A DNA stretch of 58,016 nt from Bacillus sp. 03113 (GCF_006546985.1 NZ_VATK01000024.1:1-58016), one strand, 5' to 3'; shown: positions 8,942-21,136, counted from the stretch's first letter. A program made the numbers and translations. The notes: generated by a model not told the origin, from the letters alone.

Positions 8942-9576
8942 TTATTTTATTTTTTAGAATATTATCTAAACGCTGTTATAACAACAAATTCATAAGGAAT
9001 TGGTATTGATATTTCCAATAATAAACACCTTTAATATTATTTCAAAAAAATAATTGAACTAAATTTCGACAAAATTCTACAAGAATATATATTCCAAATA
9101 ATATTCGGTAAAGAGGTTGGTTTTGTGTGGGTAAGGTAGAAAATTTTCCAATCATTTTCAGAAAATAGAAACCATTCTATGATATATTATGAGTAGAGCT
9201 ATAATTGGTTGCACAAATTCACATTTTTAGGTATATTTTGTTGATAGTAGAGGTTATGATGACGAGTAAATACTTAAAACAAACGCTTATTTCTTCATGT
9301 AGGAATACGATCATTTTCAGTTCTCGTTCGATGTTGAGCGGGATTTTTTGTCAGTGAAAAAATAGTATACCGAATACTCTAAAGTAAATAGAGTTTGGAT
9401 CTTTTGATGAAAAAGAGTTTGAATGTAGGTTCGTTTATAAATGCATTGATCAGAAAGTGCTAGTCTCTTTATCAAACATTCGCATTTACTTCGATGAAGG
9501 GATCTGTGGGAACTAAGTGATTTCATAATTTTGATCAATCTTATTATTAACAAATATTCTACATACTTCCTGTATT
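8942..9576. other. Long intergenic region between abrB and metS
   Basis: About 840 nt separate abrB and metS with no convincing protein gene. Besides the abrB promoter and the metS promoter, it holds a second 0A-like box at 9065 and a promoter-terminator pair at 9209-9349 that could make a short RNA. The reverse-strand 88-codon frame at 9317-9583 lacks an SD and family resemblance. I see no T-box or S-box consensus. Confidence 0.6.
9209..9349 (+). ncRNA. Possible small RNA or leader with its own promoter and terminator
   Basis: TTGCAC (9209-9214), 17 nt and TATATT (9232-9237) look like a sigma-A promoter. About 85 nt further, TCTCGTTC (9322-9329) pairs fully, allowing G-U, with GAGCGGGA (9336-9343) and is followed by TTTTTT. 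The implied RNA is about 105 nt. A 33-codon frame starting ATGATG at 9256 after AGAGG could encode a short peptide. This is inference from motifs only. Confidence 0.35.
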
Positions 9577-9604
9577 TTGTCAAGAAAAACCAAGTGATTA
9601 TAAG
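9577..9604 (+). promoter_or_regulatory. Putative metS promoter
   Basis: TTGTCA (9577-9582), 16 nt and TATAAG (9599-9604), about 60 nt before the metS start codon. Confidence 0.5.
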
Positions 9605-9632
9605 AAAGCTCGGCGTGTAATCAATCTTTTAA

Positions 9633-11636
<2,004 letters not shown>

Positions 11637-11646
11637 GTTTTTATAG

Positions 11647-11697
11647 ACATAGAAATGTTTCACGTGTAACAATTCGTGATATATTTCTATGTTTTTC
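11647..11697 (+). terminator. metS terminator
   Basis: CATAGAAAT pairs with ATTTCTATG, with an inner CACG/CGTG pairing, followed by TTTTTCTTT. Confidence 0.8.
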
Positions 11698-11779
11698 TTT
11701 ATAAGCTGAGTTTTTTTGACAGTAGTTAAAGGATACGTTTCATTTAAGAATAAGTATAAGTTTTTGAAACTCCAACTGG

Positions 11780-11897
11780 TGTCTAGCTCCAGCGCCTAGC
11801 CGCTCGGATCATAAGCCACGATACTCCAAAAATCAGGATTTTCTATGTATCGCTTCTTATGTCTGTCGCGGCTGATCAAGGCGCTTCCGCTTTTCTT
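11780..11897 (-). repeat. Composite hairpin repeat, copy D (third module type)
   Basis: Carries the shared ends GTCTAGCTCCAGCGCC and GGCGCTTCCGCTTTTCTT around a decayed hairpin that starts GCCGCTCGGATCATAAGCCA. The same hairpin is nearly perfect in the copy at 35318. With the metS terminator it fills the 310-nt gap before yabD. Confidence 0.8.
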
Positions 11898-11946
11898 ATT
11901 AAAATGTAAACAAAGTGTAATATATAGTGAAAAAGGAGAGATCTTC

Positions 11947-12714
11947 GTGCTTTTTGATACTCATGTTCATTTAAATGCTGAACAATTTGAAGAAGACTTA
12001 AAGGATGTCATTGAAAGAGCAAAAGCAACAGGGATTGAAAACATGGTGGTTGTAGGATTTGATCGTCCGACAATTAATAGAGCAATGGAATTAATAGAGG
12101 AATATGAGTTTTTATATGCTAGCATCGGATGGCATCCTGTAGATGCTATTGATATGACAGACGAGGATTTAGATTGGATTGAAGAGCTTTCGAAGCATCC
12201 AAAAGTGGTGGCATTAGGTGAAATGGGATTGGATTATCATTGGGATAAATCACCTAGAGAGATTCAACAGGAAGTATTTCGAAAGCAAATACGTTTAGCA
12301 AAAAAGGTCAATTTGCCAATTGTAATCCATAATCGAGATGCTACTGAAGATATTATTCATATATTAAAAGAGGAAGAAGCAAAAACGGTAGGGGGAATTA
12401 TGCATTGTTTTAGCGGAAGTGTCGAAACTGCCAAAGAATGCGTTAATATGAACTTTTATATATCTCTTGGAGGTCCTGTTACGTTTAAAAATGCAAAAAA
12501 ACCAAAGGAAGTAGCAGAAGCCATTCCACTAGAAAAGCTATTGGTGGAGACGGATTGTCCGTATTTAACTCCTCATCCTTTTAGAGGAAAAAGAAATGAA
12601 CCTAGCTATGTAAAGCTCGTGGCAGAAAAAATTGCAGAAATTAAAGGCGTATCTTTTGAAGAAGTAGCTCGAATGACGACTAAAAATGCAAAGAAATTAT
12701 TCGACATCATCTGA
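11947..12714 (+). CDS. yabD: TatD family metal-dependent deoxyribonuclease (YabD)
   Basis: A TIM-barrel hydrolase of the TatD family, associated in the literature with 3'-exonuclease and DNA-repair activity. Metal ligands are visible as FDTHVHLN at the N-terminus, GEMGLDYH, VIHNRDA, MHCFSG and VETDCPYL. I start at GTG 11947, 8-9 nt after AAGGAG, giving 255 residues as in B. subtilis. Longer frames upstream are translated repeat sequence. Confidence 0.94.
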   Translation: MLFDTHVHLNAEQFEEDLKDVIERAKATGIENMVVVGFDRPTINRAMELIEEYEFLYASIGWHPVDAIDMTDEDLDWIEELSKHPKVVALGEMGLDYHWDKSPREIQQEVFRKQIRLAKKVNLPIVIHNRDATEDIIHILKEEEAKTVGGIMHCFSGSVETAKECVNMNFYISLGGPVTFKNAKKPKEVAEAIPLEKLLVETDCPYLTPHPFRGKRNEPSYVKLVAEKIAEIKGVSFEEVARMTTKNAKKLFDII

Positions 12715-12879
12715 TAACTAATCGTGTCGATAATCAGAATGATTTGTCCAAATCTTCACGTATTCTAAACAATTCTACATGACTTTCTTTTCTCTTAGGA
12801 TGATTATGTCGACAAAACACTCTTTCTAAATATAGGAATATTTTGCATAATAATAAAAGATGCTCCAGGAATGGAGGGG

Positions 12880-12908
12880 TTGACAACGATCAAGATAGTC
12901 TATATAAT
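12880..12908 (+). promoter_or_regulatory. Consensus sigma-A promoter of yabE
   Basis: TTGACA (12880-12885), 17 nt and TATAAT (12903-12908) match both hexamers perfectly. Transcription would begin near 12915, just before the AGGAGG at 12923-12928. This excludes ATG 12871 as the yabE start. Confidence 0.85.
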
Positions 12909-12951
12909 CACTCCGAGAGAAAAGGAGGCGTTTTTCATCGTCATACAAACT

Positions 12952-14136
12952 ATGAAAAATCTGTTTTCCAAGACTTTGAGCAATAAAAAGCTGACTGTTA
13001 TGTTGGCTAGTTTTATTGTTTTCGCGGCGTCATTTGGGTTTATTTTTTATGAGGCGTCAAAGAAAACAGTCGCTTTAACACTTGACGGTCAAAAGAAAGT
13101 CGTCACAACACATTCATCAACTATTCAAGATCTATTTAAAGAACTCAATATAAACATTCGTTCAGAAGATTATGTATCCCCATCAGTCAATACAGAGATA
13201 AAAGACCAATTAAAAGTTGAGTGGAAGCCGGCGAAAAAGGTTCAAATTTTGGAAGACGAAAAGAAAAAAACAGTTTGGACAACAGCTAAAACGGTTGAAG
13301 AGTTATTGGAAGAGAATCAAATATTATTAACTGACCATGATGAGATTCAACCAAAAAAAGAAACGAAGATTAAAAGTGAATTAAACATTATGATTCACAG
13401 AGCTTTCCCATTAATATTAGAAAATGGAATCAATAAACAAGAAGTGTGGTCAACTTCGACTACGGTCGCTGACTTTTTATCACATCAGGGCATCTCCTTA
13501 TCAGAATTGGACAGAGTAGAACCTAGCTTAGAGAATCAGGTTCAAAAGGATGCCGTCGTTAAAGTCATTAGAGTAGAAAAAGTCACCGATGTAGTGGAAG
13601 AACCGATTCGTTTTGCTGTTGTAACAAAAAAAGATGATCAATTAGCAAGTGGGACAGAAAAAATATTAACCGAAGGTAAAGAAGGTATTCTGTCCAAAGA
13701 ATTTGAAGTTTTATTAGAAAATGGTGTTGAAGTAGCTAGAACACTCATAAACGAAACGACAAAAGTTGAAAAACAAGATCAAGTTGTATCTGTAGGCACA
13801 CAACCCATTGCTCAGCCTGTTGTCTCCCGTGGACAAGAACCTGCAGGAAAAGAACTATATGTTAGTTCAACAGCATATACGGCAAGCTGTAATGGTTGTT
13901 CAGGTACCACTGCTACTGGAATTAATTTAAAATCAAATCCGAATGCAAAAGTCATTGCTGTAGATCCCAAAGTCATTCCTTTAGGGACTAAAGTATACGT
14001 AGAAGGATATGGCTATGCTATTGCAGCTGATACTGGTGGTGCTATAGATGGCCACAAGATCGATGTTTTCTTTGCTTCTAAAGCGGATGCTTATCGCTGG
14101 GGAAGAAAGAAAGTAAAAATCAAAATACTAAGCTAA
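12952..14136 (+). CDS. yabE: YabE: G5/3D-domain cell-wall protein, Rpf/Sps-like
   Basis: A cell-wall-active protein with an N-terminal membrane anchor or signal (KLTVMLASFIVFAASFGFIF), three ubiquitin-like DUF348 repeats (about residues 40-220), a G5 domain and a C-terminal 3D domain. The 3D domain (from YVSSTAYTASCNGCSG) has the DTGG and DVFF motifs that give the domain its Asp residues and is related to lytic transglycosylases. ATG 12952 is the first canonical start after the promoter but is 23 nt from AGGAGG. An in-frame ATC at 12937 has ideal 8-nt spacing. The terminator is 14146-14176. Confidence 0.88.
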   Translation: MKNLFSKTLSNKKLTVMLASFIVFAASFGFIFYEASKKTVALTLDGQKKVVTTHSSTIQDLFKELNINIRSEDYVSPSVNTEIKDQLKVEWKPAKKVQILEDEKKKTVWTTAKTVEELLEENQILLTDHDEIQPKKETKIKSELNIMIHRAFPLILENGINKQEVWSTSTTVADFLSHQGISLSELDRVEPSLENQVQKDAVVKVIRVEKVTDVVEEPIRFAVVTKKDDQLASGTEKILTEGKEGILSKEFEVLLENGVEVARTLINETTKVEKQDQVVSVGTQPIAQPVVSRGQEPAGKELYVSSTAYTASCNGCSGTTATGINLKSNPNAKVIAVDPKVIPLGTKVYVEGYGYAIAADTGGAIDGHKIDVFFASKADAYRWGRKKVKIKILS

Positions 14137-14145
14137 TCATACTTG

Positions 14146-14176
14146 AAACAGAGGATGGATATCTTCTGTTTTTTTG
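14146..14176 (+). terminator. yabE terminator
   Basis: AAACAGAGGAT pairs with ATCTTCTGTTT around GGAT, followed by a T run. Confidence 0.82.
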
Positions 14177-14178
14177 TT

Positions 14179-14200
14179 TTTCGTATAAGTAAGCTATAAT
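14179..14200 (+). promoter_or_regulatory. Putative promoter of rnmV-ksgA
   Basis: A consensus TATAAT (14195-14200) with a weak -35 in the preceding T-rich stretch. It is the best candidate before rnmV. Confidence 0.35.
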
Positions 14201-14306
14201 AAAAATCATCTATTTCTATTATAATGCTTTTCAATTAATTAGACGATATATATTACAAAAATGTTTCATTTTTTTTTCAAATATTTTATTTATTTTTGGA
14301 GGAGTC

Positions 14307-15741
<1,435 letters not shown>

Positions 15742-15742
15742 G

Positions 15743-15791
15743 AGAGTGTCTCTAAAATGTGTAGTGTTGCATTTTGGGGACACTCTTTATT
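15743..15791 (+). terminator. ksgA terminator
   Basis: AGAGTGTCTCTAAAATG pairs with CATTTTGGGGACACTCT around a 10-nt loop and is followed by TTTATTT. Confidence 0.88.
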
Positions 15792-15810
15792 TCTAGTTTA
15801 GAGTATTGAC

Positions 15811-15949
15811 GTCCTGCTTCGATGTACAGGATGTACGAGTGCCGATGAAGACATGCGGCCGTGGTGTACTTAATCGGCCAGCGCCCTATCGACTAGAGGT
15901 GCCTCCCTCACCTCGTCTACGATAAGTCAACATCGACGCTTGCGCTTTT
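15811..15949 (-). repeat. Composite hairpin repeat, copy E
   Basis: Reverse-orientation copy closely resembling those at 57618 and 2731. It contains GATGTACAGGATGTAC, GTGCCGATGAAGACATG, TTAATCGGCCAGCGCCCTATC, then CATCGACGCTTGCGCTTTTG. A short further end fragment, TCTAGACGCTTGCAT, follows at 15966 and overlaps the yabG promoter. Confidence 0.85.
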
Positions 15950-15957
15950 GTTCTTTT

Positions 15958-15986
15958 CACATGTTTCTAGACGCTTGCATAGTTTA
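15958..15986 (+). promoter_or_regulatory. sigma-K promoter of yabG
   Basis: CATAGTTTA (15978-15986) fits the sigma-K -10 consensus CATANNNTA exactly. A -35 AC lies 16-18 nt upstream (CACA at 15958). yabG is sigma-K dependent in B. subtilis. The -10 appears to be formed at the edge of repeat-derived sequence. Confidence 0.6.
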
Positions 15987-16047
15987 TGTAAGGTAAAAGT
16001 TTTCAGCCTAGAATGGCTCTTGTGCAGGGCATATAGGAGTGACAGCG

Positions 16048-16929
16048 GTGAGAATAAATCCGAAGGAATTCGTAGGTAGAATTTCTTATAATTGTGATAT
16101 TATGTTTCGAGTTATTGATATAAAGGAACAGCAAGGGGAAAAAATGGCGATATTATATGGGGAGGATTTTCGTTTAATAGCAGATGCACCATATGAAGAC
16201 TTAATTCCTTTTAATCATTCGGAACGTAATAAGATTGCAAAGGAATTTCGTACACTTGAAGAACAATCCTTTAAATTATTTCGGCAAGATATACATTTAA
16301 TCAATCAAAAGCAAGAATATATTGTAACGGATGGCTACAGCAATCCATTCAATTATTTTCAGCTTCCTGGCAGAGTGCTTCATTTAGATGGAGATCCGGA
16401 ATACTTAAAAAAATGCTTAGAATTATACAAAAGAATAGGAGTTCCTGTAACAGGGATTCATTGCAATGAGAAAGAAATGCCTAATAAAATTGACTATTTA
16501 ATCGATTACTACAGACCTAATATTTTAGTCATAACTGGTCATGATGCATACTCCAAAGCTAAAGGGAAAATGACAGATCTTAATGCATACCGACATTCAA
16601 AGCATTTTGTTCAAACGGTTATTGCGGCCAGGAAAAAAATACCTCATTTAGATCAACTTGTTATTTTTGCAGGTGCATGTCAATCCCATTTTGAATCCCT
16701 TATTCAAGCAGGAGCAAATTTTGCAAGCTCTCCTTCTAGAGTAAATATTCACGCTCTTGATCCTGTATATATTGTAGCAAAAATCAGTTTTACTCCTTTT
16801 ATGGATAGAGTGAATGTCTGGGATGTTTTAAGAAATACATTAACGGGTGAAAAGGGTTTAGGAGGCATTGAAACAAAGGGTGTTTTACGTACAGGAATGC
16901 CTTTTAACATGGAACAGAAAGAAAATTAA
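16048..16929 (+). CDS. yabG: Spore-specific protease YabG
   Basis: A mother-cell protease that processes coat and other spore proteins. Recognised from the conserved C-terminal half, especially ILVITGHDAYSKAKGKMTDL and LVIFAGACQSHFESL, which hold the likely catalytic His and Cys. The start is GTG 16048, 8 nt after AGGAG; GTG 16039 overlaps the SD. 293 residues. Confidence 0.95.
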   Translation: MRINPKEFVGRISYNCDIMFRVIDIKEQQGEKMAILYGEDFRLIADAPYEDLIPFNHSERNKIAKEFRTLEEQSFKLFRQDIHLINQKQEYIVTDGYSNPFNYFQLPGRVLHLDGDPEYLKKCLELYKRIGVPVTGIHCNEKEMPNKIDYLIDYYRPNILVITGHDAYSKAKGKMTDLNAYRHSKHFVQTVIAARKKIPHLDQLVIFAGACQSHFESLIQAGANFASSPSRVNIHALDPVYIVAKISFTPFMDRVNVWDVLRNTLTGEKGLGGIETKGVLRTGMPFNMEQKEN

Positions 16930-17135
16930 AGGATAAAAATATCAAGTATTTTATTATCAAAACAAAAAAATGCAAAAGGGATGGGAGATATTGGTAAAAA
17001 AATTCTTCCTCCTTTAAAGTAATTTACGACTGAATTCTTGTGAATTCTACACGATAAATATTTACTACATATTATTCTTTCGGATGGGAAGGCTAGTAAT
17101 GTTGAAAAACAGAAAAAAAGGCGGAAAAAAATATA

Positions 17136-17206
17136 TTGACAATGATTTAAAAAGGCTGTTATAATTTATATTTTTGTTTGACAAAATCGTGTCAGTGTGA
17201 TATTCT
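17136..17206 (+). promoter_or_regulatory. Two tandem veg promoters
   Basis: First: TTGACA (17136-17141), 18 nt, TATAAT (17160-17165). Second: TTGACA (17178-17183), 17 nt, TATTCT (17201-17206) with an upstream TG. Two strong sigma-A promoters before one short gene agree with the strong constitutive veg expression known in B. subtilis. Confidence 0.82.
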
Positions 17207-17227
17207 TTACATAGTGAGGTGGACCGA

Positions 17228-17491
17228 ATGGCAAAAACATTATCGGATATTAAAAAGGCTCTTGATTCAAATTTAGGGAAAAGACTTTTACTCAAGGCTA
17301 ATGGTGGTCGCAGAAAAACGATTGAACGTTCTGGTGTTCTTGCAGAAACTTATCCTTCTGTATTTGTAATTCAGTTAGATCAGGAAGAAAATGCGTTTGA
17401 ACGTGTATCATACAGCTATGCGGATGTTTTAACTGAAACGGTTCAAATAACCTTCTATGAGGATACGACAGGACAAGTTGCTTTAAGCTAA
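17228..17491 (+). CDS. veg: Veg protein
   Basis: A small Sm/Hfq-fold-like DUF1021 protein that in B. subtilis stimulates biofilm formation by acting against SinR. It matches the family along its length ([45 protein letters not shown]). ATG 17228 follows GAGGTGG; a GTG three codons earlier overlaps the SD. 87 residues. Confidence 0.95.
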   Translation: MAKTLSDIKKALDSNLGKRLLLKANGGRRKTIERSGVLAETYPSVFVIQLDQEENAFERVSYSYADVLTETVQITFYEDTTGQVALS

Positions 17492-17511
17492 TGAAATAGA
17501 TGATTTGAAAC

Positions 17512-17544
17512 AAGCAGTGAACAACAATGTTTACTGCTTTTTTA
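17512..17544 (+). terminator. veg terminator
   Basis: AAGCAGTGAAC pairs with GTTTACTGCTT and is followed by TTTTT. Confidence 0.85.
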
Positions 17545-17609
17545 CGTTTAAGGAAATAATAAAATAGTTAACTGGGGATCATTTTGATAGAAATGGATAT
17601 ATCCGGATT

Positions 17610-17639
17610 ACATGAAAGCAGCCCAGAAGATCCATAATA
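17610..17639 (+). promoter_or_regulatory. Putative sigma-G promoter of sspF
   Basis: CATAATA (17633-17639) fits the sigma-G -10 (CATNHTA). ACATG (17610-17614) matches four of five -35 positions (GHATR), 18 nt upstream. SASP genes are sigma-G dependent. Confidence 0.5.
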
Positions 17640-17672
17640 TAGGTACCGTAATGTGAAAGGAGAGGATTAAGG

Positions 17673-17849
17673 CTGAGCAGACGTAAAGGAGTTATGTCAG
17701 AAGGTTTAAAGGTAGAGCTTGCAAAGGAGCTAGGCTTTTATGACGTTGTTCAAAAAGAAGGCTGGGGCGGTATAAAAGCGAGAGATGCAGGTAATATGGT
17801 GAAACGAGCTATAGAAATTGCTGAGCAAAGTTTAGCCAATAAACAATAA
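17673..17849 (+). CDS. sspF: Alpha/beta-type small acid-soluble spore protein SspF
   Basis: A 58-residue DNA-binding spore protein. The family core is clear: [19 protein letters not shown] followed by [16 protein letters not shown]. Homology begins at SRRKGVMSE, which requires a CTG start at 17673-17675, 7 nt after AGGAGAGG. An internal ATG at 17694 would remove seven conserved residues and has only a poorly placed SD-like AAAGGAG. It is followed by a hairpin at 17934-17960. Confidence 0.9.
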   Translation: MSRRKGVMSEGLKVELAKELGFYDVVQKEGWGGIKARDAGNMVKRAIEIAEQSLANKQ

Positions 17850-17933
17850 GCTTCTGAAACAAATTCATTGAAAATGCAACTGCCATATCCTTTAGTTATA
17901 TACATGAAATTAGATCAAAATCATTCATTACGG

Positions 17934-17960
17934 TAAGCCGAAGCTTATTGCTTCGGCTTA
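17934..17960 (+). terminator. Hairpin after sspF
   Basis: TAAGCCGAAGC and GCTTCGGCTTA form a perfect 11-bp stem with a 5-nt loop. The following T content is weak, so termination is likely but not assured. Confidence 0.6.
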
Positions 17961-18138
17961 ATATTCATTTACAAAGAAATCATAGTGCTTTAATCATATC
18001 CATTGATTGTACTTCTATACTAACTGCTAAGAAGTGATAAGAAATATCCAAAACCATCTATCTTTTTTTATTTATTTTTGTGGTAAAATAGGACAAATAA
18101 TGCGACGATGAAAAATGTCAAAAAGTAGGTGGGTATTT

Positions 18139-19008
18139 TTGAAGCTTCTAGTTAAGGCACCAGCTAAAATAAATTTATCATTAGATGTTTTACATAAAAG
18201 GCAAGATGGATTTCATGAAGTTGAGATGATTATGACAACCATTGATTTAGCTGATCGGATTGAGCTAGAGCTGTTAGAAAAGGATGAAATAAAAATTCTT
18301 TCTCTAAACCGATTTGTACCGGATGATCAAAGAAATTTAGCTTATCAAGCAGCCCTTTTGTTAAAGCGAAAATTTCAGGTGAAAAAAGGTGTATTAATAA
18401 AAATAGAGAAAAATATTCCAGTCGCAGCAGGATTAGCTGGTGGAAGTAGTGACGCAGCTGCAACACTTAGAGGGTTAAATAAGCTTTGGAAATTAGGCTT
18501 ATCACTAGATGAGCTAGCGGAAATCGGATCAGAAATCGGGTCAGATGTTTCTTTTTGTGTATATGGAGGAACAGCATTAGCTACCGGAAGAGGGGAAAAA
18601 ATTGAAAGACTTCAAGCACCGCCTACCTGTTGGGTTGTACTTGCTAAGCCATTTATAGGTGTTTCTACGGCAGATGTCTATCGCAGACTAGATACAAAAG
18701 ACCTTAAACATCCTGATACATTAAACATGATTCAATCTATTCAAGAAGGGGATTATGTAAAGCTTTGCAAAAATGTAGGAAATGTATTAGAAGACGTTAC
18801 ATTAAAGTTATATCCAGAAGTAGCTCAAATTAAAGATCAGATGAAGAGGTTTGGTGCAGATGCAGTATTAATGAGCGGGAGTGGACCAACGGTTTTTGGA
18901 CTTGTCCATCACGATTCGAGAATGCACCGAATTTATAATGGTTTACGTGGATTTTGCGATCAAGTATTTGCTGTAAGAGTGTTAGGAGAAAGACATTCTC
19001 TTGATTAA
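18139..19008 (+). CDS. ispE: 4-diphosphocytidyl-2-C-methyl-D-erythritol kinase
   Basis: The GHMP kinase of the MEP isoprenoid pathway. N-terminal [12 protein letters not shown], the ATP loop [17 protein letters not shown] and C-terminal [13 protein letters not shown] are diagnostic. I start at TTG 18139, 6 nt after AGGTGGG, which gives 289 residues, exactly as in B. subtilis; the longer frame adds eight unconserved residues. Confidence 0.96.
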   Translation: MKLLVKAPAKINLSLDVLHKRQDGFHEVEMIMTTIDLADRIELELLEKDEIKILSLNRFVPDDQRNLAYQAALLLKRKFQVKKGVLIKIEKNIPVAAGLAGGSSDAAATLRGLNKLWKLGLSLDELAEIGSEIGSDVSFCVYGGTALATGRGEKIERLQAPPTCWVVLAKPFIGVSTADVYRRLDTKDLKHPDTLNMIQSIQEGDYVKLCKNVGNVLEDVTLKLYPEVAQIKDQMKRFGADAVLMSGSGPTVFGLVHHDSRMHRIYNGLRGFCDQVFAVRVLGERHSLD

Positions 19009-19030
19009 ATCCGTATGTTAGTGTTATATT
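19001..19030 (+). promoter_or_regulatory. Putative purR promoter
   Basis: TTGATT (19001-19006), 17-18 nt and TTATAT/TATATT (19024-19030), overlapping the end of ispE. Confidence 0.4.
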
Positions 19031-19066
19031 ATGTTAAAAATATTCGGATTTTGTGGAGGTTCAGAA

Positions 19067-19894
19067 ATGAAGTTTCGTCGTAGTGAGCGTTTAATTGACA
19101 TGACGAATTATTTAGTCGAGCATCCAAGACAATTAGTTTCTCTTTCTTTTTTTTCAGAAAGATACGGCTCAGCGAAATCGTCTATCAGTGAAGATTTAGC
19201 CATCATTAAAGAGACATTTGAACAAAGAGGGATCGGTACTTTACATACAATACCAGGAGCGTCTGGCGGAGTTAAATTTCAAGTAAAGGTGAAAAATGAC
19301 GAAGCAAAAAGATTAATTGATAAATTATGTAAGTGGATTTCTAGTCCAGAAAGGCTGCTGCCTGGCGGTTATCTTTACATGACTGATATTCTTGGGAATC
19401 CTTCAATTGTGAAAGAGGTAGGCAGTTTGTTTGCTGCTGCATTTACTGATACAAAGATAGATGTTGTCATGACTGTTGCAACAAAAGGAATTCCATTAGC
19501 ATATGCTGTTGCTAGCTACTTGAATGTTCCAGTTGTAATTGTCAGAAGGGATAGCAAGGTAACAGAAGGGTCAACAGTAAGCATTAATTATGTTTCTGGT
19601 TCATCCAAAAGAATACAAACGATGGTTCTCTCCAAACGAAGCCTTTCAGAAGGGTCAAAAGTGTTAATCGTTGATGATTTTATGAAGGCAGGAGGGACTA
19701 TTAATGGTATGATTAGTTTAGTAGATGAGTTTAAAGCATATGTAGCAGGTATTGCTGTGCTTGTTGAAGCTGAGAAAGCGGAAAGGTTAGTCGATGAATA
19801 TGTGTCGCTTATCCGACTTTCAGGAGTAGACGTAAAGGAAAAAAAGATTAGTGTAACTAAAGGAAATTATTTTAATAAATACATAAATATCTAG
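19067..19894 (+). CDS. purR: Purine operon repressor PurR
   Basis: Represses purine genes; PRPP prevents its binding. The N-terminal winged helix covers about residues 1-74 ([16 protein letters not shown] onward). The C-terminal PRTase-like domain carries the PRPP loop [14 protein letters not shown]. The start at 19067 follows GGAGG. 275 residues. ridA lies 14 nt downstream, as in B. subtilis purR-yabJ. Confidence 0.96.
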   Translation: MKFRRSERLIDMTNYLVEHPRQLVSLSFFSERYGSAKSSISEDLAIIKETFEQRGIGTLHTIPGASGGVKFQVKVKNDEAKRLIDKLCKWISSPERLLPGGYLYMTDILGNPSIVKEVGSLFAAAFTDTKIDVVMTVATKGIPLAYAVASYLNVPVVIVRRDSKVTEGSTVSINYVSGSSKRIQTMVLSKRSLSEGSKVLIVDDFMKAGGTINGMISLVDEFKAYVAGIAVLVEAEKAERLVDEYVSLIRLSGVDVKEKKISVTKGNYFNKYINI

Positions 19895-19908
19895 GAGGAG
19901 CACAGAAA

Positions 19909-20283
19909 ATGAAAACGATACAAACAGATTTAGCACCAGCAGCAATAGGACCATACTCACAAGGGATTGTTGTGAACAACTTATTTTTTAGCTCTGGTCA
20001 AATTCCTTTAACAAAAAACGGCGATTTAATTGAAGGTGACGTAAAAGATCAAGCTCACCAAGTTTTTCAAAACTTAAAAGCGGTTCTAGAAGAAGCAGGG
20101 TCATCATTTGAATCGGTTGTAAAAGCAACTGTATTTATTAAAGATATGAACGATTTTGGTGCAATAAACGAAGTATATGGCGAATATTTCAAAGCTCATA
20201 AACCAGCACGCTCATGTGTAGAAGTAGCAAGACTTCCTAAAGATGTAAAACTTGAAATAGAGGTCATTGCACTAATAAACTAA
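19909..20283 (+). CDS. ridA: RidA family enamine/imine deaminase (YabJ)
   Basis: Removes reactive 2-aminoacrylate-type intermediates. The 124-residue YjgF/RidA protein has GPYSQGI, SGQIP, and the conserved Arg and Glu in [23 protein letters not shown] is GGAGGAG. Probably cotranscribed with purR. Confidence 0.95.
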   Translation: MKTIQTDLAPAAIGPYSQGIVVNNLFFSSGQIPLTKNGDLIEGDVKDQAHQVFQNLKAVLEEAGSSFESVVKATVFIKDMNDFGAINEVYGEYFKAHKPARSCVEVARLPKDVKLEIEVIALIN

Positions 20284-20402
20284 AAAGAAAAGCGTAAGCG
20301 CCTCGAACAGCCCTGAAGAAAAATGTTCATTTGGCTAAAAAAGTGTTTTTTACTTTTAGAGGCAAAGGGTTATTTTTCACAAGGGCTAGGCGCTTTAGCA
20401 AG
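20284..20402 (+). repeat. Composite hairpin repeat, copy F
   Basis: Starts AAAGAAAAGCGTAAGCGCC and carries the second central module: AGCCCTGAAGAAAAATGTTC pairs imperfectly with GGTTATTTTTCACAAGGGCT, and the base AAGCGCCT pairs with AGGCGCTT. The stop codon of ridA is at its edge. Confidence 0.8.
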
Positions 20403-20494
20403 ACTACTGTCTACCTTCAAAGTTAAAATTCTGATCTTTATCTGTATTGGTTGTATAATTTTACCTTAATGATTCGAAAATTTTTTCCAATTAT

Positions 20495-20521
20495 GCAGGA
20501 GTTACAGAAATTCTGTTGAAT
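20495..20521 (+). promoter_or_regulatory. sigma-H promoter of spoVG
   Basis: GCAGGAGTT (20495-20503) and GTTGAAT (20515-20521) match the sigma-H pattern (RnAGGAwww and RnnGAAT) with 17 nt between AGGA and GAAT. spoVG is the classical sigma-H gene, and the AT-rich upstream stretch fits AbrB repression. Confidence 0.78.
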
Positions 20522-20564
20522 TTATTAATCTAGATGTTATCAACTAGTAAAGGTGGTGAACAGA

Positions 20565-20855
20565 ATGGAAGTAACTGATGTAAGGTTACGTAGAGTCAAT
20601 ACAGATGGACGGATGAGAGCAATCGCATCCATTACATTGGATAATGAATTTGTTGTTCATGACATTAGGGTGATCGATGGGAACAACGGCTTATTTGTAG
20701 CAATGCCAAGTAAACGAACACCAGATGGCGAATTTAGAGATATTGCTCATCCCATTAACTCAGGAACAAGAAGCAAGATTCAAGAAGCTGTTTTGGCAGA
20801 GTACCACCGTTTAGGAGAATTAGAAGTAGAATTTGAAGAAGCCGGTGCTTCCTAA
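20565..20855 (+). CDS. spoVG: Stage V sporulation protein G
   Basis: A nucleic-acid-binding regulator of septation and sporulation. Its 96 residues are almost identical to B. subtilis SpoVG ([40 protein letters not shown]). SD AAAGGTGGTG precedes ATG 20565. A terminator follows at 20871. Confidence 0.98.
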   Translation: MEVTDVRLRRVNTDGRMRAIASITLDNEFVVHDIRVIDGNNGLFVAMPSKRTPDGEFRDIAHPINSGTRSKIQEAVLAEYHRLGELEVEFEEAGAS

Positions 20856-20870
20856 GGTTTTTAAACAACT

Positions 20871-20900
20871 AGGGCCTACTTCATAGTAAGGCTCTTTTTT
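20871..20900 (+). terminator. spoVG terminator
   Basis: AGGGCCTACT pairs with AGTAAGGCTCT (one bulge and one G-U), followed by TTTTT. The next 200 nt hold no gene; a faint remnant of the repeat end (GGTGTCTGCCTCCGA) is at 20936. Confidence 0.8.
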
Positions 20901-21107
20901 ATTGTGTAAATTTGTGAATTTTTTGATATAGATAGGTGTCTGCCTCCGATCTTGTCATGGTTGTTAACCCCGAGATAAAAACCTCAAAAAATATTCTTCT
21001 TTGTACATCTTCTCTAATTTTTATAGGGTTGAAATAACTCTTTTTATCAATAATCAACAAAATCACTTCACCCGTAAACGAAATGAAATAGAATTTGTGT
21101 TCTCTCC

Positions 21108-21136
21108 TTGAAATGAACGTGTAATTAAGATATATT
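21108..21136 (+). promoter_or_regulatory. glmU promoter
   Basis: TTGAAA (21108-21113), 17 nt, TATATT (21131-21136), 36 nt before the start codon. Confidence 0.65.

Noticed and set aside
9317-9583. Reverse-strand 88-codon frame upstream of metS
   Set aside because: No SD, low-complexity composition, overlaps the metS promoter; no recognisable family.
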